Shown here: in pieces, positions 58,201-61,909 of the stretch | Numbering within the stretch: position 1 is the stretch's first letter | How the letters are laid out: each line of letters opens with the position of its first letter | From: an uncultured Blastocatellia bacterium | Lineage (GTDB): Bacteria; Acidobacteriota; Blastocatellia; Pyrinomonadales; Pyrinomonadaceae | Direction: 5' to 3' | DNA: 61,909 bases | Assembly: GCA_946480785.1 (NCBI GenBank) | Contig: CAMLLD010000036.1 | Location: 1-61,909 of the forward strand | The notes under the pieces: model-generated | Told to the model about the DNA's origin: nothing | Database searches by the model: none | Seen by the model: the letters and a program-made list of their open reading frames with translations, nothing else | Made by a program: the position numbers and the translations under genes

Positions 58201-59027
58201 TGTCGGAAGAAGGCGTGCTCGGGTTTGAGTACGGCTATTCCGTGGTGAACCACGATGCGCTCGTTTTGTGGGAAGCGCAGTTTGGCGACTTCGGTAACGG
58301 CGCGCAGACGATCATCGATCAATACATCGCGGCTTCGGAAGACAAGTGGAAGCAGACGTCGCGCGTCGCGATGTTGCTGCCGCATGGTTACGAAGGACAG
58401 GGACCGGAACATTCGAGCGCGCGGCTCGAGCGTTATCTGCAGTTGTGCGCCGAGAACAATCTGTCGGTGTGTTATCCGACGACGCCGGCGCAGTATTTTC
58501 ATCTGCTGCGGCGGCAGGTGCGGCCGGGAATGGAGCGACCGCTCGTCGTGATGACGCCGAAGAGTCTGTTGCGTTTGCCGGCGGCTGCTTCGCGTATCGA
58601 GGATCTCGCGAGTGGCGGCTTTCAACCGGTTATCGACGATGCGGAGATCACTGATGCTTCGTCAGTGCGCAAGGTCGTGATGTGTAGCGGCAAGGTTTAC
58701 TACGACTTGATCGAGGGACGGAAGCAGAGTGGCGATCTGAGTGTAGCGATCGTGCGCGTCGAACAGTTTTATCCGTTTCCGTTGCGCAGTGTGCGTGAGT
58801 TGCTGGCGAAGTATCGGAGCGCGAGCGAGTTTGTGTGGGCGCAGGAAGAGCCGCGCAACATGGGCGGCTGGACGTTTATGCGCGAGCGCCTCGAAAGACT
58901 GCTCGACGATCCGGCGAAGCTGAGTTACGTCGGACGCGAGGCGTCGGCGAGTCCGGCGACAGGTTCCTACAGCGTGCATCAGCGCGAGCAACACGAGATC
59001 GTCAGCAACGCCCTCGAGACCCAATAG
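55293..59027 (+). CDS. kgd: Multifunctional 2-oxoglutarate dehydrogenase/decarboxylase, E2-E1 fusion (Kgd/OdhA type)
   Basis: A 1244-residue enzyme from a TTG at 55293, preceded by AGGTAA. The first 50 residues match the E1 N-terminal helix (SNPDLVDDSWRSYFSEILGD), followed by an Ala/Pro-rich linker. An E2 succinyltransferase catalytic domain (about 120-345) has SISSTYDHRVIQGAESGAF. The thiamine-dependent E1 part (about 380-1240) has FGMAHRGRLNVLANVIGGL (about 553), LLHGDAAFAGQGIVMETLNL and a transketolase-like C-terminal domain. This is the layout of mycobacterial Kgd and corynebacterial OdhA: no lipoyl domain, so an external E2 must supply it. It feeds the TCA cycle. Length is typical for the type. 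Confidence 0.95.
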   Translation: MSQQNTTDLSEMIAEEFGANAEYVQALLERFRSNPDLVDDSWRSYFSEILGDGAGVTQTSGNGAKATAQVAVVETDDARGARVESSSAAAPASARKPAPQPVEARPPADVEAIPLRGPALKIVENMESSLNVPTATSERRIPVKLLDENRRIINQYLAEHDRGKASYTHLIAFAVLRALEVYPQLNDGYFNGEGGPARLKRPHVNLGVAVDLTKKDGTRTLLVPNIKNAESLSFSQFLTAYDDVIKRAREGKLQVGDFQGTTISLTNPGTIGTVASIPRLMEGQSVIVATGAIEYPAEYQAMAAEALSQLGISKAISISSTYDHRVIQGAESGAFLARVHEYIIGKHNFYDDIFADLGIPHVPFRWNTDRNPFFMPGDQVLEQSIKEARVIELINAYRVRGHLIADTDPLHALPRLYHPELDIETYGLTIWDLDRVFTTDGLANKQASTLREILDVLQRAYCGKVGVEYRHIQSKEEKLWIREQIRRQFVEPEPLPVEVKKRLLWKLISAEQFERFLHTKYLGQKRFSLEGCETVIPVLDKLIDGAGERGVEDIVFGMAHRGRLNVLANVIGGLCERIFAAFEGSVHPEFPADEGDVKYHQGASGERTLDGGRKVRLTLSPNPSHLEAVDPVVEGMVRATQDEILGQRDATREQVIDLALPVLLHGDAAFAGQGIVMETLNLAGLKGYRTGGTIHIIINNQIGFTTSPEAGRSTIYSTDVARMTQLPIFHINGDDPEAAYRVLQIALDYRQEFNKDVVLDLIGFRRLGHNETDEPSYTQPLMYARVKAHPGVRTLYAQRLIKEGVVTEDEVKSLIDQRIRGYESALANAKREVAEEPVQTGARVEELDGSEVIPTGVAAETIRSLAHKIAVVPEGFNVNPKMVGQLARRAKMGDGAAPLDWAFAESVAFGSLVLEGRRVRLSGQDSGRGTFSQRHAVLYDTQTGKSWSPLSGLRSQANPSARFEVFDSSLSEEGVLGFEYGYSVVNHDALVLWEAQFGDFGNGAQTIIDQYIAASEDKWKQTSRVAMLLPHGYEGQGPEHSSARLERYLQLCAENNLSVCYPTTPAQYFHLLRRQVRPGMERPLVVMTPKSLLRLPAAASRIEDLASGGFQPVIDDAEITDASSVRKVVMCSGKVYYDLIEGRKQSGDLSVAIVRVEQFYPFPLRSVRELLAKYRSASEFVWAQEEPRNMGGWTFMRERLERLLDDPAKLSYVGREASASPATGSYSVHQREQHEIVSNALETQ

Positions 59028-59050
59028 CTCCTGTAGACCAGGAGTGTCTT
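59028..59050 (+). terminator. Weak terminator-like hairpin after kgd
   Basis: CTCCTG (59028-59033) pairs with CAGGAG (59039-59044) with a 5-base loop, starting right after the stop codon; only a short T-rich run (TGTCTTT) follows. Confidence 0.4.
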
Positions 59051-59065
59051 TACCTCACAAAGTAC

Positions 59066-59095
59066 TTGACACCAATACCAACCACGGGCTACCAT
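59066..59095 (+). promoter_or_regulatory. Strong promoter giving a probably leaderless message at 59104
   Basis: Consensus TTGACA (59066-59071) and TACCAT (59090-59095) with an 18-base spacer. The -10 ends 8 bases before the ATG at 59104, so transcription starts at or next to the start codon, and no ribosome site is present. Confidence 0.6.
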
Positions 59096-59103
59096 GCTGG
59101 GCC

Positions 59104-59712
59104 ATGAAACCTGCCCGGCTTGTCTCCAGCACTGAACCACCGGCGCTCAGCGACCGCGCCATGGACAATCTTCGCTACATCCGCGAGACCATGGAGCGGG
59201 CCATTCCCTTCACCGGCATCTCCGGTTGGGGCGAGATCGCCATCGGCGCCACGGCCTTGCTCGCCACGGCCATCGCCGCGCAACAAGTAACTTTCAAACC
59301 GTGGTTCGCGGTCTGGGTCGCGGAGGGTCTTATCTCGATCCTGATCGCCGGCTGGTCCATGGATCGCAAAGCTCGTGCGGCGCACATGCCGCTGGTGTCC
59401 GGCCCGGGACGCAAAGTTGTTTTCAGCCTGGCCCCGCCACTCATTGCCGGTGCGTTGCTCACGCTCGTGCTTGCGCGAGCGGGAGCACAGAGTGCCATCC
59501 CCGGCATGTGGCTGGTCCTTTACGGAACGGGCGTGATTACCGGCGGCATGTTTTCGGTGCGGGCGGTGCCCGCGATGGGTGTGTGTTTTATGCTCCTCGG
59601 CGCGGTGGCGCTGTTTAGTCCCCCGGTTTACACAAACTGGTTTATGGCCGCGGGATTCGGCGGGCTGCACGTGTTGTTTGGAGCGATTATTGTGAGGAAG
59701 TACGGTGGCTAA
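59104..59712 (+). CDS. Multi-span inner-membrane protein of unknown function
   Basis: A 202-residue protein with about five hydrophobic helices (EIAIGATALLATAIAAQQVT, FAVWVAEGLISILIAGWSMD, FSLAPPLIAGALLTLVLARA, WLVLYGTGVITGGMFSVRAV, FMLLGAVALFSPPVYTNWFM). I cannot place it in a named family; no catalytic motif stands out. The ATG at 59104 is chosen because of the promoter placed just upstream. Its 3' end overlaps the GTG of the winged-helix regulator gene by 8 bases, so the two are co-expressed. Membrane protein plus regulator pairs of this type are frequent in Acidobacteriota-like genomes, from memory. Confidence 0.75.
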   Translation: MKPARLVSSTEPPALSDRAMDNLRYIRETMERAIPFTGISGWGEIAIGATALLATAIAAQQVTFKPWFAVWVAEGLISILIAGWSMDRKARAAHMPLVSGPGRKVVFSLAPPLIAGALLTLVLARAGAQSAIPGMWLVLYGTGVITGGMFSVRAVPAMGVCFMLLGAVALFSPPVYTNWFMAAGFGGLHVLFGAIIVRKYGG

Positions 59713-60085
59713 GCAATCGACAGCAAAACAAACGAGACAGGAAGCGAACGAATCCGCGTCGCGCGCGCAGAGTGCCAAACAAAAAAGCGCCGCGCCTAAT
59801 CTCGATCGCTTGATTCACGAGCGCTTGCGTTTGGGCATCATCAGCGCGCTCGCCGCTAACGAGTCGCTGACCTTCAACGACTTGAAAAATCTAATGAACA
59901 CTACGGACGGCAATCTCAGCGTGCACGCACGCAAACTCGAAGAGGCGGGTTACATCTCCTGCTCGAAGTTCTTCGAAGGCCGCTTGCCGAAGACTGAATA
60001 CAAGCTGACGGCAGCCGGCCGCCAGGCTTTGCAAAATTACCTGAACCACATGGAGTCGTTGATCAAGCAAATGAGAAACGCCTGA
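59705..60085 (+). CDS. Winged helix-turn-helix transcriptional regulator (MarR/ArsR-like)
   Basis: A 126-residue protein from a GTG at 59705. A Lys/Gln/Ala-rich tail (1-32) precedes a winged helix domain (about 33-120): RLRLGIISALAANESLTFND, the recognition part TTDGNLSVHARKLEEAGYIS and the wing FFEGRLPKTEYKLTAAGRQA. The type (PF13601-like) often regulates adjacent membrane protein genes. Its neighbours are a membrane protein upstream and a CreD-like gene downstream, both plausible targets. Its last codons and stop codon form the terminator hairpin. Confidence 0.88.
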   Translation: MAKQSTAKQTRQEANESASRAQSAKQKSAAPNLDRLIHERLRLGIISALAANESLTFNDLKNLMNTTDGNLSVHARKLEEAGYISCSKFFEGRLPKTEYKLTAAGRQALQNYLNHMESLIKQMRNA

Positions 60086-60105
60086 CGCGGCGTTTCTCTT
60101 TTTTT
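60073..60105 (+). terminator. Intrinsic terminator built into the end of the regulator gene
   Basis: A perfect 10-bp stem (60073-60082 with 60089-60098) has a 6-base loop that contains the TGA stop, followed by TTTTTTT. Stopping ribosomes would cover the hairpin. Confidence 0.9.
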
Positions 60106-60140
60106 GTCTTCTTGCTTTGCGAGGTAAAGGACTTTGAGCT

Positions 60141-61394
60141 ATGACTAAGAAGATCGTCGCCATCATTTTTATCTTCCTCTGTACTTCCGTCGCGTGGGTC
60201 ATTCTCGGCGCCACGCTCTTCGCCCGCACTTACGACTCCAGCTCCGTCTCATCCAGCAAAGTGGAATCGACTTGGGGCGCGCCGCAGAACCAGGGACCAC
60301 CGAAGGCTTCGTTCATTACGCAAGTCTCGAAACAGTTCGACACCGTCGAGAACAACCAGATCGTCAAGAAGACTGTGAACGAAAACGTGCCCGTCGAGTT
60401 GCCGCTCGAGAGCAGCAGGATCAACGTCGATCTCGATCTGCAGCATCGTCAGAAAGGCCTGCTCTGGTACAGCACGTATCGCGTTCATTTCGACGGCGTC
60501 TACGGCTTTCGCAACACGAGCGACAAAGAGCAAAACGTCATTTTTGAATTGCAGTTCCCCACGGCGGAAGCCATCTACGACAATCTGACGTTCACCGTCG
60601 ACGGCAACCCGGTCGCGCTCACAAACGAAAAGAACGCCGCGAAAACCGCGGTCAAGATCGACGCCGGCAAGACCGCGCGGTTGCAGGTTGGTTACACCTC
60701 GCAGGGACTCAACGAGTGGCGTTACAGCTTCGGCACGACCAACATCACGCAGGTCAAAGATTTCAACCTGCACATGACGACGAACTTCAAAGAGATCGAC
60801 TTCCCGGAAAACACTCTCTCCGCCACCGAGAAACGCGAGACCGGAAACGGTTGGGATCTCACGTGGTCTTACAAGAACCTGCTGTCCGGTTATCAAATCG
60901 CGATGGCGATGCCCGAGAAACTTCAGCCCGGCCCGCTCGCCGGTCGCATCAGTTTTTTTGCCCCAGTGTCACTCCTGTTTTTCTTTTTCCTCATGCTCAT
61001 CATCACGACGATGCGCGGCATCGATCTTCACCCGATGAACTACTTCTTCCTCGCTGCCGCGTTCTTCTCTTTTCATCTCCTCATGGCGTATCTCGTCGAC
61101 CACATCTCGATTCACGCGTCGTTTGCGATCGCGTCGGCGGTATCGGTGTTTCTCGTTGTTAGTTATTTGCGACTGGTCGTCGGGATTCGTTTCGCGAGTC
61201 GTGAGGCGGCGCTCGCGCAGTTCATTTATCTGGTGATGTTCTCGTACGCCTTCTTCCTTAAAGGTTTCACCGGCCTCGCGATCACCATCGGCTCGGTGCT
61301 TACGCTGTTCGTGGTGATGCAGGTGACCGGACGCATCCGCTGGGCGGAGAAGTTTGCAGTAAAATCACCCGCGCCAGCCGCGCAAACGCGCTAG
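60141..61394 (+). CDS. CreD-like inner membrane protein
   Basis: A 417-residue protein with a first helix (AIIFIFLCTSVAWVILGATL, about 7-26), a large extracytoplasmic beta domain (about 30-265; RVHFDGVYGFRNTSDKEQNV) and about six helices at the C terminus (ISFFAPVSLLFFFFLMLIIT to SYAFFLKGFTGLAITIGSVL and MQVTGRIRW). This layout and end match the CreD family, inner-membrane proteins tied to envelope stress and beta-lactam response in proteobacteria. The function is unknown. It lies 55 bases after the regulator gene's stop, beyond its terminator, so it may have its own promoter. Confidence 0.75.
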   Translation: MTKKIVAIIFIFLCTSVAWVILGATLFARTYDSSSVSSSKVESTWGAPQNQGPPKASFITQVSKQFDTVENNQIVKKTVNENVPVELPLESSRINVDLDLQHRQKGLLWYSTYRVHFDGVYGFRNTSDKEQNVIFELQFPTAEAIYDNLTFTVDGNPVALTNEKNAAKTAVKIDAGKTARLQVGYTSQGLNEWRYSFGTTNITQVKDFNLHMTTNFKEIDFPENTLSATEKRETGNGWDLTWSYKNLLSGYQIAMAMPEKLQPGPLAGRISFFAPVSLLFFFFLMLIITTMRGIDLHPMNYFFLAAAFFSFHLLMAYLVDHISIHASFAIASAVSVFLVVSYLRLVVGIRFASREAALAQFIYLVMFSYAFFLKGFTGLAITIGSVLTLFVVMQVTGRIRWAEKFAVKSPAPAAQTR

Positions 61395-61487
61395 CGGCCG
61401 ATAAAACCGCAGTCGCTGTTAATAGATCGCGGGCGGTAAACGTCTTAACGGCGTACCGTCTTCGATTGCCCACCGGGGAGGTCACTA

Positions 61488-61909
61488 ATGACGCAAGCAC
61501 CTTTCTATAACGCTGGGACGAAGAAAACCGGGTTTTGGAAAAGGCAGTTCACGCCGATTCCGACCCGCGCTCAGGACACGTTTGACAGTATTTTCGCGAT
61601 TGTTTTGCCGATCCTGTTCCTGGTGCTGGACCCGTTTGTGTTCAAGAGTCCGAGACTTTTCGGCCCGGCGTACCTGGCAGACTACCAACTGCTGGCTTAT
61701 CTCTTTTGCTCTTTGGAGATGGGACTCTTTCTGACGTGGCGAACTTTTCGCCTGCCGCTGCGCCGGTTTTCGAGCGCGTTTGCGGGAGCGTTCTTCGCGG
61801 GCGCGATCTTCTCCACCGTCATCGGTATTGTGATTCTGCCGTTTAGCCTGTTGGGACTCATGGTCGTGCTCGGCATCTTCGGATTCACGATGATCTGGGA
61901 CCAGTACCT
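61488..61909 (+). CDS. Membrane protein of unknown function (3' end outside window)
   Basis: An ATG at 61488 with GGGAGG 7 bases upstream opens a frame of 140 codons that runs off the window. The product begins MTQAPFYNAGTKKTGFWKRQ and has three to four hydrophobic helices (FAIVLPILFLVLDPFVF, LLAYLFCSLEMGLFLTW, FAGAFFAGAIFSTVIGIVIL). I recognise no family. It is on the same strand as the CreD-like gene, 93 bases downstream. Confidence 0.75.
   Translation, partial: MTQAPFYNAGTKKTGFWKRQFTPIPTRAQDTFDSIFAIVLPILFLVLDPFVFKSPRLFGPAYLADYQLLAYLFCSLEMGLFLTWRTFRLPLRRFSSAFAGAFFAGAIFSTVIGIVILPFSLLGLMVVLGIFGFTMIWDQY

Overview
The window looks like a piece of a Gram-negative bacterial chromosome, most plausibly from the phylum Acidobacteriota (Blastocatellia or a relative). 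The base composition is GC-rich. The gene mix fits that placement: tandem secreted carboxypeptidase-regulatory-like proteins, CarD-type regulators, a DUF4388/TonB-like fusion, a Kgd-type fused 2-oxoglutarate dehydrogenase, a heptosyltransferase-like GT9 enzyme, and CHAT proteases linked to a sigma factor. This is inferred from gene families; no rRNA gene is present to confirm it. I saw no tRNA or rRNA gene, prophage, transposase or CRISPR array. Most of the window is ordinary, densely packed core chromosome.

Layout. 1-6.1 kb: an amidohydrolase cut by the window edge, a PfkB sugar kinase, uvrC, and three envelope (lipo)proteins, with copies of a dispersed repeat around uvrC. 6.3-12.5 kb: the most unusual block, a four-gene same-strand run made of a clostripain-like (C11) caspase-fold protease, a TPR-CHAT caspase-fold protease with a signal peptide and a C-terminal membrane anchor, an ECF-like sigma factor and a membrane-anchored putative anti-sigma factor, closed by a strong terminator. 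12.6-20.9 kb: an ARPP-1 domain protein, DUF84 NTPase plus thymidine kinase, a DRE-TIM metallolyase plus M20 peptidase pair, two TonB-like proteins and a GT9 glycosyltransferase. 20.9-25.1 kb: a tightly overlapping unit CNNM transporter-enolase-gpmI-GT9. 25.2-29.3 kb: CarD and two tandem secreted proteins.

29.4-37.7 kb: a plus-strand run tied to second messengers and the envelope: an FHA-GAF-class III nucleotide cyclase, an MreB-like actin, an S2P/CBS protease, a CDF transporter, then the classic c-di-AMP/cell-wall unit cdaA-cdaR-glmM. 37.7-38.0 kb: a non-coding gap with a promoter and three consecutive strong hairpins, a candidate structured RNA or attenuator before aroB. 39.5-45.6 kb: minus-strand information-processing unit mutS2-dnaG-rpoD. 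45.7-49.9 kb: AhpD-like, thioredoxin-NHL, ferritin-like and rhomboid genes. 50.0-53.5 kb: a hydroxyacyl-CoA dehydrogenase, a coiled-coil protein, ribH, nusB and a truncated CheA-like kinase. 53.4-55.2 kb: a Tat-exported amidase. 55.3-59.0 kb: kgd. 59.1-61.9 kb: a membrane protein, a winged-helix regulator, a CreD-like protein and a membrane protein cut by the window edge.

The two points most worth following are the C11/CHAT/sigma/anti-sigma unit, which could be a protease-controlled transcription switch, and the three-hairpin RNA before aroB. Several genes also have -10-like boxes placed so close to the start codon that leaderless or near-leaderless transcripts are likely.
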